Below are positions 34,018 to 43,172 of a stretch of 64,000 nucleotides of DNA, in pieces. The stretch is from Pseudomonas sp. B33.4. GTDB lineage: Bacteria; Pseudomonadota; Gammaproteobacteria; Pseudomonadales; Pseudomonadaceae. The stretch is from positions 735,001 through 799,000 of the forward strand of contig NZ_CP140706.1 of the NCBI RefSeq assembly GCF_034555375.1. Reading direction: 5' to 3'. The position numbers were made by a program, and so were the translations under genes. A model generated the notes under the pieces. The model had not been told where the DNA came from. It saw only the letters and a program-made list of their open reading frames with translations, and searched no databases. How positions within the stretch are numbered: the first letter of the stretch is position 1; each line of letters starts with the position of its first letter.

Positions 34018-34200
34018 ACCCCCTCACCCCAGCCCTCTCCCAGAGGGAGAGGGGGCCGACCGCGCTGTCTGTCGATTTACATCGACCTGAAATACCGAGT
34101 TGATTATGGATTCGGTGAGGCTCTTTCACATCGGTGCAGCTCAGGAATATCCCCCAATCAGTCCCCTCTCCCTCTGGGAGAGGGCTAGGGTGAGGGGACT
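34018..34200. repeat. Pair of CTCTCCC palindromic repeats
   Basis: Two copies of the family seen at 9847 and 30263 face each other: CCCTCTCCCAGAGGGAGAGGG (about 34034-34054) and CCCTCTCCCTCTGGGAGAGGG (about 34163-34183), with CATCGACCTGAAATACCGAG between them. It fills most of the gap between the RIO kinase terminator and the MFS gene. Confidence 0.87.
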
Positions 34201-34261
34201 TTCGGATCCTGGCCAATTCAAGTCTACTGTCCACCGCTCCAACCACACTCAAGGACTGAAT

Positions 34262-35470
34262 GTGACCACCCCCCGCAACACCCACCTGATCGTCACCGCT
34301 CGACTGATCTCTGATTTCGGCGCCTTCCTCAACATGGTCGCGCTGGCCACCTACGTCTACCTGCTGAGCAACAGCGCCATGAGCGTGGGGATCTTTCTCG
34401 CCAGTCGCGTCGGCGGGGGGATATTTGCCAGCCTGATTGGCACCGCGTTTTACCGTCGATGCAGCGGACGCGCACCGCTTATTGCGTTCGATCTGCTGCG
34501 CGCCAGCGTGCTCGGTTTGCTGTTGATCGTGCCCGTCAGCCAGCAAGCCTTGCTGCTGCCCGTGATCGCTTTCGGTCTGGGCCTGGGCAATTCGATGTTC
34601 GCCATCGGCCTCAACAGTCAATTACCGCGTCTGATCCCCGCCGAGCAACTGCTCAAGGCCAACGCCTGGATCACTTCGGCGTCTTCAGCGGCCATGGTCG
34701 GCGGCAGTCTGGTTTCAGGTTTGCTGGTGGCGGGTTTTGGCTTTGAAACGGTATTCGCCCTGAATGCGCTGACGTATTTGCTAGCAGCGTTGTTGATTGT
34801 GCCGCTGCGATTCGAACCTGCAACAGCCAACGAGGGAACCGGACGCGGCGAATGGATAGCGCTCAAGCAAGGCCTGCGTTCTGCGCCGGTAATTGCTGCG
34901 ATGCTCGCGGTGACCATGGCCGACACCTTGGGCAGCGCTGCGCACAACGTCGGCTTTCCGATCATCTCGAAACTGCTTACGCCAGAGTCGGCGAGCACCA
35001 CGCTGGGCCTGATGCTCGCGGTGTGGGCCAGCGGCAAACTGCTGGGCGCGCGAATCGCCAGTCGTCTCAAGGGCTCGGACAACAGCCATCTGGAACAGCG
35101 GTTTTTCTTCGGCGTGGCGCTGATGTCCTGCGGTTTTATCCTGATGTTCCAGCAGCACAGCCTCTATGGTCTGCTGCTGTTTTCCTTGCCGGCGGGACTG
35201 GGTGACGGTTTTTCCGAAGTCGGGTTGATGTCGCGGCTGCAGCGCGAACCCGAGCAGTTGCGCCTGCCGATTTTCAGCGTCCTGACCTTGCTGCAAATGA
35301 CCGGGTTCGGTATCGGCATGCTCATCGCCGCGCCGTTCTACGGATGGTGGGCGCCGGGTGCCGTGGTCATGCTGTTCCACGGCATCCCGCTCAGTACCTT
35401 GTTACTGATGAAGGCTCTGGCGCTTAAGCGCGGGCGGGTTGCGCGCAGCAGCCCGACGCCAGTTCCTTGA
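34262..35470 (+). CDS. MFS transporter
   Basis: A 402-residue major facilitator protein with about twelve hydrophobic helices. The N-terminal part, RLISDFGAFLNMVALATYVYLL, resembles the MFS_3 group of putative exporters. GTG 34262 is chosen because AAGGA lies 6 bases upstream. The frame stays open back to 34100, but that part is repeat sequence. Its 3' end overlaps cueR by 47 bases in opposite direction. The substrate is unknown; proximity to the copper genes alone does not suggest one. Confidence 0.82.
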   Translation: MTTPRNTHLIVTARLISDFGAFLNMVALATYVYLLSNSAMSVGIFLASRVGGGIFASLIGTAFYRRCSGRAPLIAFDLLRASVLGLLLIVPVSQQALLLPVIAFGLGLGNSMFAIGLNSQLPRLIPAEQLLKANAWITSASSAAMVGGSLVSGLLVAGFGFETVFALNALTYLLAALLIVPLRFEPATANEGTGRGEWIALKQGLRSAPVIAAMLAVTMADTLGSAAHNVGFPIISKLLTPESASTTLGLMLAVWASGKLLGARIASRLKGSDNSHLEQRFFFGVALMSCGFILMFQQHSLYGLLLFSLPAGLGDGFSEVGLMSRLQREPEQLRLPIFSVLTLLQMTGFGIGMLIAAPFYGWWAPGAVVMLFHGIPLSTLLLMKALALKRGRVARSSPTPVP

Positions 35471-35837
35471 GGATCGGGCAATCGGGGCGGTGGTCGCCGT
35501 TGCAGTGCTCGACAAGGTCTTGCAGAGTGTCGCGCAGCTCACCGAGTTCGCGAATCTTCTGATTCAACTCGTCGATGTGCTGCCGCGCCAACGCCTTCAC
35601 ATCGGCACTGGCGCGCTGGCGATCCTGCCAGAGGGTCAACAGTTTGCCGACCTCTTCCAGGGAAAAACCCAGATCCCGTGAGCGCTTGATGAAGGCCAGC
35701 GTGTGCAGGTCATCGTCGCCGTAGACTCGGTAACCGCTGTCGGTGCGATGGGCGGCTTTGAGCAGGCCGATCGACTCGTAGTAGCGGATCATTTTTGCGC
35801 TCAGGCCACTGTGTCTGGCCGCTTGGCCGATGTTCAT
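35424..35837 (-). CDS. cueR: Copper-responsive MerR-family regulator CueR
   Basis: A 137-residue MerR-family activator. The N-terminal winged helix ([26 protein letters not shown]) is followed by a dimerisation helix. The Cu(I)-binding pair Cys112 and Cys120 is in [12 protein letters not shown], with the CueR-type spacing of seven residues. A C-terminal GCC follows. It activates copA and, from the operators found, copZ. The ATG overlaps the copA stop (ATGA), so cueR is expressed from the copA promoter. The 3' end overlaps the convergent MFS gene by 47 bases. Confidence 0.92.
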   Translation of the reverse strand: MNIGQAARHSGLSAKMIRYYESIGLLKAAHRTDSGYRVYGDDDLHTLAFIKRSRDLGFSLEEVGKLLTLWQDRQRASADVKALARQHIDELNQKIRELGELRDTLQDLVEHCNGDHRPDCPILKELASGCCAQPARA

Positions 35838-38227
35838 CGGTGTTCCTCCAGGTCCTTGGGTTTCCAGGTTTTCAACAGTAGCGCATTGCTCACCACGCTG
35901 ACGCTCGACAGCGCCATGGCAGCCCCGGCCAGCACCGGGTTGAGGAAGCCGAACGCTGCCAGTGGAATGCCGATCAGGTTATAGACGAAGGCCCAGAACA
36001 GATTCTGGCGGATCTTCGCATAAGTCTTGCGGCTGATTTCCAGCGCCGCCGGCACCAGCCGTGGATCGCCGCGCATCAGGGTGATGCCCGCCGCGTGCAT
36101 GGCGACGTCGGTGCCGCCGCCCATGGCGATGCCGATGTCGGCAGCGGCGAGGGCCGGGGCGTCGTTGATGCCGTCGCCGACCATGGCTACCACGCCGGTT
36201 TTTTTCAGCTCGGCGACGGTGGCGGCTTTGTCCGCTGGCAGCACTTCGGCGTGGACATTGCTGATGCCCAGCGCTTCGGCGACCACACGTGCGCTGCCAC
36301 GGTTGTCGCCGGTCAGCAGATGGCTGTGGATATCCCGGGCGGCGAGTTGTTGCACGGCTTCCAGTGCGCCGGGTTTGAGGGTGTCACCGAAGGCGAACAA
36401 GCCGAGCACTTGCGGTTCAGGACTTTGCTCGATCAACCATGACAGGGTGCGGCCCTCGGCTTCCCAGGCTTGGGCGGATTCGCTCAGGTTGCCGGCGCTC
36501 AAGGCACTCTCTTCGAGCATGCGCCGATTGCCCAAGGCCAGACGCCGGCCATCGAGATTGCCGGCGATGCCGCGACCGGTGAGCGACTGGCTGTCGCTGA
36601 CATCCGGTACGTGCAGTCCTCGTTCCGCTGCGGCATCGAGCACCGCTTTGGCCAACGGGTGTTCGCTGCCGCGTTGCAGCGCGCCGGCCAGTTTCAGCAA
36701 GGTGTCTTCATCGCCATCCACCGCGCTGAAATGGGCGATACGCGGCGTGCCAGAGGTCAGCGTGCCGGTCTTGTCGAACACCACACTGCTGACTTCATGG
36801 GCGCGTTCCAGTGCTTCGGCATCCTTGATCAGAATGCCGTGACGCGCCGCTACGCCGGTGCCGGCCATGATCGCGGTCGGCGTGGCAAGGCCCAGTGCAC
36901 AGGGGCAGGCGATGACCAGAACGGCGACGGCATTGATCAACGCGGTTTCGAGCGGTGCGCCGTAGAGCCACCAGCCGATCAGTGTCGCCAAGGCAATCAG
37001 CAACACGGTTGGCACAAAGATCTGGCTGACTTTATCCACCAGTTTCTGGATCGGTGCCTTGGCCGCCTGGGCGTCTTCGACCAGACGAATGATCCGCGCC
37101 AGTACGGTCTCGGCGCCGAGCGCCTGAGTGCGCACCAGCAAGCGCCCTTCACCATTGATCGCGCCGCCGGTGACTTTGTCACCCGGTTGTTTCGGCACCG
37201 GCAAGCTTTCGCCGCTGATCAATGCTTCGTCGGCGTGGCTCTGGCCTTCGATGACTTCACCATCGACCGGGAAGCGTTCGCCGGGTTTGACCAGCACCAG
37301 ATCGTTGAGGCGCAGGGCGCTGATGGCGACATCCTGTTCGCGACCGTCGATCACTTGAATGGCCCGTTCCGGGCGTAACGCCTCGAGGGCGCGGATGGCA
37401 CTGGCGGTCTGACGTTTGGCGCGGCTCTCTAGGTATTTGCCGAGCAGCACCAACGCGATGACCACCGCCGACGCTTCGAAATACAGATGCGGCATGCGCC
37501 CGGCAGCGGTGGCCCATTCATAGAGGCTCAAGCCGTAACCGGCACTGGTGCCGAGGGCGACCAGCAAGTCCATGTTGCCAGCTCCCGCCCGCACGGCTTT
37601 CCACGCGGCGACATAGAAACGTGCACCGAAAACAAACTGCACCGGCGTGGCGAGGGCGAATTGCGCCCAGGCCGGGAGCATCCAGTGGATGCCAAACGGT
37701 TGCAGCAACATCGGCGCCACCAGCGGCAGAGCCAGGGCGATCGCGCAGATCAGTGCCCAGCGTTCATGTTTCAGGCGCTGTTGTTGGTTATCGGTTTGTG
37801 GGTGTTCGGCTTGCCAGACGCTGGCCGAGTAGCCGGCCTTGGTGACGGCTTCGAGCAGGGTTTGCGGATCGACCTGACCGAGCAATTGGAGGTGGGCGCG
37901 TTCGTTGGCCAGGTTGACGCTGACGCTTTTCACCCCGGGGACTTTGTTCAGGGCGCGCTCGACGCGACCGACGCAGGAGGCGCAGGTCATGCCCTCGATA
38001 TTCAGTTCGATGGTTTGCTGCGGGACGCTGTAACCGGCGCGCTCAACTGCGTCCATCAAGGCCGGCAGACTGCCGCCGGGTGCCTGCACACGGGCCTGCT
38101 CGGTGGCGAGATTGACGCTCACGGCACTGGCGCCGCTGACTTTGCTCAACGCCCGCTCGACACGGCCGGCGCAACTGGCGCAGGTCATGCCGGCAATCGG
38201 CAGATCGAACGTGATGGAATCGGACAT
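35834..38227 (-). CDS. copA: Cu(I)-exporting P1B-type ATPase
   Basis: A 797-residue copper efflux ATPase (called cueA in some Pseudomonas). Two N-terminal heavy-metal-associated domains have CASC at residues 16-19 and 82-85. The transmembrane metal site CPC is in [13 protein letters not shown], the phosphorylated Asp is in [11 protein letters not shown], and the hinge is [18 protein letters not shown]. It pumps Cu(I) from cytoplasm to periplasm. GGGAG precedes ATG 38227 by 8 bases. A CueR-type promoter lies just upstream, and cueR is the second gene of the operon. Confidence 0.95.
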   Translation of the reverse strand: MSDSITFDLPIAGMTCASCAGRVERALSKVSGASAVSVNLATEQARVQAPGGSLPALMDAVERAGYSVPQQTIELNIEGMTCASCVGRVERALNKVPGVKSVSVNLANERAHLQLLGQVDPQTLLEAVTKAGYSASVWQAEHPQTDNQQQRLKHERWALICAIALALPLVAPMLLQPFGIHWMLPAWAQFALATPVQFVFGARFYVAAWKAVRAGAGNMDLLVALGTSAGYGLSLYEWATAAGRMPHLYFEASAVVIALVLLGKYLESRAKRQTASAIRALEALRPERAIQVIDGREQDVAISALRLNDLVLVKPGERFPVDGEVIEGQSHADEALISGESLPVPKQPGDKVTGGAINGEGRLLVRTQALGAETVLARIIRLVEDAQAAKAPIQKLVDKVSQIFVPTVLLIALATLIGWWLYGAPLETALINAVAVLVIACPCALGLATPTAIMAGTGVAARHGILIKDAEALERAHEVSSVVFDKTGTLTSGTPRIAHFSAVDGDEDTLLKLAGALQRGSEHPLAKAVLDAAAERGLHVPDVSDSQSLTGRGIAGNLDGRRLALGNRRMLEESALSAGNLSESAQAWEAEGRTLSWLIEQSPEPQVLGLFAFGDTLKPGALEAVQQLAARDIHSHLLTGDNRGSARVVAEALGISNVHAEVLPADKAATVAELKKTGVVAMVGDGINDAPALAAADIGIAMGGGTDVAMHAAGITLMRGDPRLVPAALEISRKTYAKIRQNLFWAFVYNLIGIPLAAFGFLNPVLAGAAMALSSVSVVSNALLLKTWKPKDLEEHR

Positions 38228-38257
38228 CGGTCGTACTCCCTGTAGTAGATGCCTACA

Positions 38258-38288
38258 AGGATCAACCTTGCCATGCGGGCAAGGTCAA
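38258..38288 (-). promoter_or_regulatory. CueR-type promoter of copA-cueR
   Basis: On the minus strand the -35 TTGACC and the -10 GATCCT are separated by 19 bases, the long spacer typical of MerR-family promoters. The spacer holds the dyad ACCTTGCC, 5 bases, GGCAAGGT (38265-38285), which matches the CueR operator layout of the E. coli copA promoter. Confidence 0.88.
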
Positions 38289-38319
38289 GCGCCATTCTTT
38301 GACTCGCCGCAAAAACAAC

Positions 38320-38409
38320 TGTGGGAGCGAGCCTGCTCGCGAAAGCGGCGGATCAGTCAACATCATCGTTGAATGACACACCGTATTCGCGAGCAGGCTC
38401 GCTCCCACA
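38320..38409. repeat. REP pair, GTGGGAGCGAGCCTG class
   Basis: Inverted REP copies about 45 bases apart, between the copA promoter and the end of the unknown periplasmic protein gene. Confidence 0.9.
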
Positions 38410-38422
38410 GGTTTGGATCTGC

Positions 38423-38806
38423 TTAATAGCCGAGATCGGCGCGCTTCAGATAGACGCCTTCTGAGTTCATCGCCAGTCGGTACTTCAAAACATCACCGGC
38501 ATGCAATTTGATCTCCTGCGAACCCGGCGCGAGCATCCCCGGGTTGCAACCGGCGACTTGTCCCGGCAGCAACTTCAAGCGTAGCGAAACAGTGCCCGGC
38601 GGCAGGTTGAAGGAAATGCTTTGCTCCTGCAGCAACCGCGCCGAGAGCTGATCCTGGATGTACACGCCGATCTCGCAGGAGGTCGACACTTCCAGACGCT
38701 CACGGGAAATGATCAGCACCGCATAGTCCTCGCCAGCGGCTTGCAATTGAGGGACGGCGGCAAAGAGGCTGAGAAAGCCAAACAGGCTGAAAGCTGACCA
38801 GCGCAT
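38423..38806 (-). CDS. Unknown exported protein inside the copper cluster
   Basis: A 127-residue protein with a signal peptide (AFSLFGFLSLFAAVPQLQA). The mature part of about 104 residues is mostly beta by composition and has two cysteines (Cys44 and Cys87) that could form a disulfide or a metal site. There is no His/Met-rich copper motif. AGGAG lies 8 bases before the ATG. It sits between copA and the divergent copZ, but the CueR promoter found points to copZ, away from it. I do not recognise the family. Confidence 0.75.
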   Translation of the reverse strand: MRWSAFSLFGFLSLFAAVPQLQAAGEDYAVLIISRERLEVSTSCEIGVYIQDQLSARLLQEQSISFNLPPGTVSLRLKLLPGQVAGCNPGMLAPGSQEIKLHAGDVLKYRLAMNSEGVYLKRADLGY

Positions 38807-38892
38807 GGCTGAATCTCCTGAATCGAGTCATTGATGTACGCAGCTTGGCCGAGCGCGGCGCCGATTGCCAGCCCGGCAGTTTATTGAAGAAC

Positions 38893-38923
38893 TTGACCTT
38901 GCCATCGTGGCAAGCTCGAAACT
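38893..38923 (+). promoter_or_regulatory. CueR-type promoter of copZ
   Basis: TTGACC (38893-38898), a 19-base spacer and GAAACT (38918-38923). The spacer carries ACCTTGCC, 5 bases, GGCAAGCT, nearly the same dyad as at copA. It lies 30 bases before the copZ start, consistent with a short leader. Confidence 0.87.
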
Positions 38924-38953
38924 GCCTGCAACCTCACTCAAAGGAGTCATTCC

Positions 38954-39151
38954 ATGCAAGTGTTCAACGTTCAAGGCATGTCCTGCGGCCATTGCGTCAA
39001 AGCCATCACCAACGCTCTGCAGGCCAAGGATCCGGCGGCCAGCGTGCGGGTCGATCTGGCGGCGAAAGAGGTGGGCGTCGAGAGCGCGTTGACCAGCGAT
39101 CAGGTCATCGAGGCGATCAGCGAAGAAGGCTACGCGGTGAAACTCGTCTGA
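38954..39151 (+). CDS. copZ: Copper chaperone CopZ (heavy-metal-associated domain)
   Basis: A 65-residue single HMA domain with the metal-binding motif GMSCGHC (Cys11 and Cys14) and the typical EEGYAVKLV ending. It binds Cu(I) in the cytoplasm and can deliver it to CopA or CueR. AAAGGAG lies 8 bases upstream of the ATG. Transcription from the CueR-type promoter upstream makes it copper-induced together with copA on the opposite strand. Confidence 0.92.
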   Translation: MQVFNVQGMSCGHCVKAITNALQAKDPAASVRVDLAAKEVGVESALTSDQVIEAISEEGYAVKLV

Positions 39152-39240
39152 AGTTTTATAGTTAGCGAGCTATCGGAATGTTCAAGGCGTCCGGGCGCGG
39201 CTAGACTGTCGGGCTGCCGACTTGCCAACCTGGATGCCTG

Positions 39241-40443
39241 ATGAACTTCCGTACCATTCTGATTCTCGGTGCCTTGACCGCCTTCGGGCCCTTGGCAATC
39301 GACTTCTATTTACCTGCCTTTCCCTCGATGGCGCTGGCGTTCGGCACTGACGAGAAACATGTACAGATGACGCTGGCGGCGTATTTCGCCGGATTGTCGA
39401 TTGGCCAACTGCTTTACGGCCCCGTGGCGGATCGCTTTGGCCGCCGTATTCCGCTGCTCGTGGGGCTCACGCTGTTCACCTTGGCATCGCTGGCCTGCGC
39501 CTATGCGCCGAACCTCGAATGGCTGATCGGTGCGCGTTTCGTCCAGGCGTTGGGCGGCTGTGCGGGGATGGTGATTTCCCGGGCGGTGGTCAGCGACAAA
39601 TGTGACGCGGTCGGCTCGGCGAAGGTTTTCTCGCAATTGATGCTGGTGATGGGCCTGGCGCCGATTCTGGCGCCGATGCTCGGTGGTCTGCTGGTCAACA
39701 CCACCGGCTGGCAGTCGATCTTCCTCGTGCTGACCGGGTTCAGCGCGCTGGCCGGTTTGGCCGTGGCGCTGGGTCTGCCGGAAAGTATGCCGGCGCACAT
39801 GCCGCGCCAGCCGTTGTCCGGCGCCCTGCGCCAGTACGGACGCTTGCTCAAGGATCGGGTTTACCTCGGTCATGCTCTGACCGGCGGCATCGCCATCGCC
39901 GGGATGTTCGCCTACATCGCTGGCTCACCGTTTATCTTCATCAAGCTGTATGGCGTGCCGGCCGAGCATTTCGGCTGGCTGTTCGGCACCAACGCGGCGG
40001 GGTTCATTCTGGTCGCGCAGGTCAATGCGCGGTTGTTGGCCAAACGCGGTCCGGCATTCTTGCTGTCGCGGGCGGTGTGGGTTTATTTCGCTGCCGGGCT
40101 GACGCTGCTCGCGGTCAGCGCGATGCATACCGAATCCCTGTGGCCGCTGCTGATCCCACTGTTCATCTGCGTATCGAGCCTGGGTTGCATCAGCCCCAAC
40201 GCAGCAGCCTGCGCCATGAACGGGCAGGGCGCGCGCGCCGGCAGTGCCTCGGCGCTGCTCGGTTGCATGCAGTTCAGCGTCGCCGCCGCAGCTTCGGCGC
40301 TGGTCGGGGTCTTGCACGACGGCAGCGCCGTGCCGATGGCAATCGTCATCAGCCTGTGCGGTTTACTTGTGGTGTGCGTGGCGCTGCTCACCCGCCGTGT
40401 GCAGAATGCCCGGGCACTGGCGCAAGCCCAGGCCGAGGCATAA
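39241..40443 (+). CDS. Bcr/CflA-family multidrug MFS transporter
   Basis: A 400-residue drug:proton antiporter-type MFS protein with twelve predicted helices. Family marks include LAIDFYLPAFPSMALAFGT at the N-terminus, GRRIPLLVGLTLF in the loop between helices 2 and 3, and GARFVQALGGCAGMVISRAVV (motif C region). Bcr/CflA proteins export compounds such as bicyclomycin or sulfonamides; the substrate here is unknown. There is no dedicated regulator next to it. Confidence 0.88.
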   Translation: MNFRTILILGALTAFGPLAIDFYLPAFPSMALAFGTDEKHVQMTLAAYFAGLSIGQLLYGPVADRFGRRIPLLVGLTLFTLASLACAYAPNLEWLIGARFVQALGGCAGMVISRAVVSDKCDAVGSAKVFSQLMLVMGLAPILAPMLGGLLVNTTGWQSIFLVLTGFSALAGLAVALGLPESMPAHMPRQPLSGALRQYGRLLKDRVYLGHALTGGIAIAGMFAYIAGSPFIFIKLYGVPAEHFGWLFGTNAAGFILVAQVNARLLAKRGPAFLLSRAVWVYFAAGLTLLAVSAMHTESLWPLLIPLFICVSSLGCISPNAAACAMNGQGARAGSASALLGCMQFSVAAAASALVGVLHDGSAVPMAIVISLCGLLVVCVALLTRRVQNARALAQAQAEA

Positions 40444-40449
40444 ACAGCC

Positions 40450-40623
40450 TCAGCCGGCAGCGCGCTGCTGGCTGCGGTCGGGAATCTGATGGGGTGCGCA
40501 AAGTCGCGCTTCGAGGGTGCGGGTGAAGGCCAGTGCTTCGGCTTCACTGCGGAATGTCACGGCGTGCTGGTCCAGACGAACCTGCCATTGAGACTTTGCC
40601 ACTTCTTTTATCAGGATCTTCAT
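40450..40623 (-). CDS. Small hypothetical protein
   Basis: A 57-residue soluble protein (MKILIKEVAKSQWQVRLDQH at its start) followed by a helix with FRSEAEALAFTRTLEARL. The composition resembles short DUF2188-like proteins, in which a beta-strand pair precedes a helix, but I cannot assign it firmly. GGGAGGT lies 5 bases before ATG 40623, an excellent ribosome site, which is the main reason to accept it. It is convergent with the Bcr/CflA gene, whose stop lies 6 bases away. Confidence 0.7.
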   Translation of the reverse strand: MKILIKEVAKSQWQVRLDQHAVTFRSEAEALAFTRTLEARLCAPHQIPDRSQQRAAG

Positions 40624-40722
40624 TGCTGACCTCCCTTGCGTAAAAGATGTATCGCAGAGGCTTCGATTGTAGACCTGAATACGATCGCAATTGTGACAAC
40701 GGTCAAGCATCGGACTGACGGC

Positions 40723-40767
40723 AAAAAACAGCCCAGCCCCGCCGACCGCTCTAGGTCCGGCGAAGGC
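40723..40767 (-). terminator. Probable terminator after the oxidoreductase gene
   Basis: On the minus strand CAGCC/GGCTG and CGCCGGACC/GGTCGGCG form an imperfect long stem that is followed by TTTTTT. It lies 17 bases downstream of the oxidoreductase stop. Confidence 0.7.
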
Positions 40768-40783
40768 TGCGCTGTGCGGTTTT

Positions 40784-41797
40784 TTAGAAACCTTCTAAAA
40801 CAATTTTGCCCTTGGCTTTGCCACTTTCCAGCAGTTCGTGCGCCCGGCGCAGGTTCGCCGCATTGATCGTGCCGAAATGCTCGCCCACCGTGGTCTTCAA
40901 CGTCCCGGCATCAATCAGCTCGGCAACGCGGTTGAGCAGTTTGTGCTGCTCGATCATGTCCGGCGTCTCGAACAGCGAGCGGGTGTACATGAACTCCCAG
41001 TGCAGCGACAGGCTCTTGCGCTTGAGTTTGCTCACGTCCAGCGACTTCGGATCGTCGATCAGTGCCAGTTTGCCTTGCGGCGCCAGCGCTTCGACCAGCT
41101 GATCCAGATGCTGGTCGGTCTGGGTCAGACTGGCAACGTGAGTCACGCTGTCGATCCCGGCGCGCTTGAGTTCTTCGCTCAGCGGCTGGCTGTGATCGAT
41201 GACCAGATCAGCGCCCAGTTCTTTCACCCAATCGCGGGTCTGCTCGCGGGAAGCGGTGCCGATCACTTTCAGACCGGTCAACTGTTTGGCCAACTGAGTA
41301 AGAATCGAACCCACCCCACCGGCCGCACCAACGATCAGCAAGCTCTGGTCTTCAGCGGTTTTGCCTTCGCGGATTTGCAGGCGTTCGAACAGCAATTCCC
41401 AAGCGGTGATTGCAGTCAGTGGCAGCGCGGCGGCTTCGGCAAAGCCTAAGGATTTCGGCATGTGGCCGACGATGCGCTCATCGACCACGTGCAGCTCACT
41501 GTTGCCGCCGGCACGAGCGATGGAGCCGGCGTAGAAGACTTTGTCGCCAGCCTTGAACAATGTCACTTCGCTGCCGACTGCCTTGACCACGCCAGCAACG
41601 TCCCAACCCAGCACTTTCGCAGCGCCGTTTTCCGGCGCCACGTTCTGCCGTACTTTGGTATCGACCGGATTCACCGAAATCGCTTTGACTTCCACCAGCA
41701 GGTCGCGCGGGCCGGCGACCGGTTCAGGCAGTTCGATGTCTTGCAGGGATTTGGCGTCGCTGATCGGCAGGGAAGCGTAATAGGCGATGGCTTTCAT
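40784..41797 (-). CDS. Zinc-independent MDR-family quinone oxidoreductase
   Basis: A 337-residue medium-chain dehydrogenase/reductase of the group often annotated as zinc-binding alcohol dehydrogenase family protein. The NADPH fold is marked by LLIVGAAGGVGSILTQLAKQL. The N-terminal GroES-like domain lacks the catalytic zinc ligands of true alcohol dehydrogenases, so quinone or enone reduction is more likely. It forms an operon with the small monooxygenase upstream, divergent from a LysR-type regulator. Confidence 0.85.
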   Translation of the reverse strand: MKAIAYYASLPISDAKSLQDIELPEPVAGPRDLLVEVKAISVNPVDTKVRQNVAPENGAAKVLGWDVAGVVKAVGSEVTLFKAGDKVFYAGSIARAGGNSELHVVDERIVGHMPKSLGFAEAAALPLTAITAWELLFERLQIREGKTAEDQSLLIVGAAGGVGSILTQLAKQLTGLKVIGTASREQTRDWVKELGADLVIDHSQPLSEELKRAGIDSVTHVASLTQTDQHLDQLVEALAPQGKLALIDDPKSLDVSKLKRKSLSLHWEFMYTRSLFETPDMIEQHKLLNRVAELIDAGTLKTTVGEHFGTINAANLRRAHELLESGKAKGKIVLEGF

Positions 41798-41829
41798 GAG
41801 TGGCTCCGTACAGGTAATAGAAGAGGGAA

Positions 41830-42123
41830 TCAGGCAATCGCGCCGAGGCGCTTGAGCTGGAAGTGTTCGATGGTGTCGCCGGCGCTGGCCTGGAAGTGCT
41901 GAAAGTGCGCGCTGTTGTTGTGCGCCTCAAGAATCGCTTCGCTGGCCCAGTGTTCGATCACATGAAAAACCTGCGGATCGGCAAGGTCGCGGTGCAAGTC
42001 GTATTGGCTGCAACCGTCTTCGGCGCGGCTCGGCTCAACCAGTGCACGCAGGCCCTGTTCGAGACGATCCTGCTGGCCGGGTTTGGCGATCAGAGTAGCG
42101 ATGGCGGTGAAGGGCTGGGACAT
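41830..42123 (-). CDS. ABM-domain (quinol) monooxygenase
   Basis: A 97-residue antibiotic-biosynthesis-monooxygenase (ABM) domain protein of the YgiN type. Marks are the N-terminal strand FTAIATLIAKPGQQDRLEQGL, then EDGCSQYDLHRDLADPQVFHVIEHWAS and HFQHFQAS. Such proteins oxidise quinols or act on reactive electrophiles as small dimers. ATG 42123 is the family-like start. It is 32 bases upstream of the oxidoreductase, and together they may cycle quinones. Confidence 0.87.
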   Translation of the reverse strand: MSQPFTAIATLIAKPGQQDRLEQGLRALVEPSRAEDGCSQYDLHRDLADPQVFHVIEHWASEAILEAHNNSAHFQHFQASAGDTIEHFQLKRLGAIA

Positions 42124-42242
42124 GCTCGGCTCCAGAGGCGCGGGATGAATTCGATGGAGAGATGATTGGCTATTTCTCTGCGAGATAAAACCGGCTAAAA
42201 GAGCAGTCTCTTTCAATATTTTTTTGATAATCGAGGCTGAGC

Positions 42243-43172
42243 ATGCTGCGTTTTGACGACTTGCAGTTGTTTGTCCGGGCGGCTGATCTGGGTAGTCTGT
42301 CGGCGGCCGCGCGGGTGATGGACATGTCTGCAGCCGTCGCCAGTGCGGCGTTGAAGCGGATCGAACAGCAGCTCGGAGCACGCTTGCTCGCTCGCTCGAC
42401 CCGCAGCCTGCGCCTGACCGCCGAGGGCGAAGGCTTTCTCGAATACGCGCGGGCGGCGCTGAGCAATCTTGATGAAGGTCGGCGTTTGCTCGCCAGCGGC
42501 CAGGATCAGGTCAGCGGGGTCTTGCAGTTGTCGGCGCCCTCGGACTTCGGCCGTAACCTGTTGCTGCCGTGGCTCGACGAGTTCCAGCGCGAGCACCCGA
42601 AGCTGACCGTGCGATTGCTGCTCGGCGACCGCATCGCCGACCTGTTCCGCCAGCCGGTGGACATCGCCTTGCGCTATGGTGAGCCGGAAGACTCGAGCCT
42701 GGTTGCCTTGCCCATTGCCCCGCACAACCGTCGGGTGCTGTGCGCCTCCCCGGCGTATCTGGCCCGGCACGGCGAACCGCGCCAGCTCGAACAACTGACC
42801 CAGCACAACTGCCTGCTGTACATGCTCGGTAGCCGGGTGCATGACCATTGGAGTTTTCACGACGGTAAACGTGAAGTCGGGCTGACCGTCAGTGGTGACC
42901 GTTTCAGCGACGACGCCGACGTCGTGCGTCTATGGGCAGTGGCCGGAGCCGGGATTGCCTACAAATCGTGGCTGGACGTCGGCGCCGATGTACTCGCGGG
43001 GAGGCTCAAAGTGCTGCTGCCAGAGCTGCTCTGTGAGCGCGCACCGCTGAATCTGTTGTGCGCCCATCGCGCCCAATTGAGTAAGCCGGTGAACCTTCTG
43101 AGGGAAATGCTCGCCAGCCGATGCGCTGATTTGAGTAGTCAATTTCCCGTTTTTCTCAAAGATGATCATTAG
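42243..43172 (+). CDS. LysR-type transcriptional regulator
   Basis: A 309-residue LysR-type regulator. The N-terminal helix-turn-helix is FVRAADLGSLSAAARVMDMSAAVASAALKRIEQQLGARLLARSTR, and a substrate-binding domain begins near residue 90 (GVLQLSAPSDFGRNLLLPWL). It is divergent from the monooxygenase/oxidoreductase operon, with a 119-base gap, and is the likely regulator of that operon. The effector is unknown but may be a quinone-like electrophile. Confidence 0.9.
   Translation: MLRFDDLQLFVRAADLGSLSAAARVMDMSAAVASAALKRIEQQLGARLLARSTRSLRLTAEGEGFLEYARAALSNLDEGRRLLASGQDQVSGVLQLSAPSDFGRNLLLPWLDEFQREHPKLTVRLLLGDRIADLFRQPVDIALRYGEPEDSSLVALPIAPHNRRVLCASPAYLARHGEPRQLEQLTQHNCLLYMLGSRVHDHWSFHDGKREVGLTVSGDRFSDDADVVRLWAVAGAGIAYKSWLDVGADVLAGRLKVLLPELLCERAPLNLLCAHRAQLSKPVNLLREMLASRCADLSSQFPVFLKDDH

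Noticed and set aside
34100-34261. N-terminal extension of the MFS gene
   Set aside because: It is read through the CTCTCCC repeat family. GTG 34262 has AAGGA at ideal distance and a normal MFS N-terminus.
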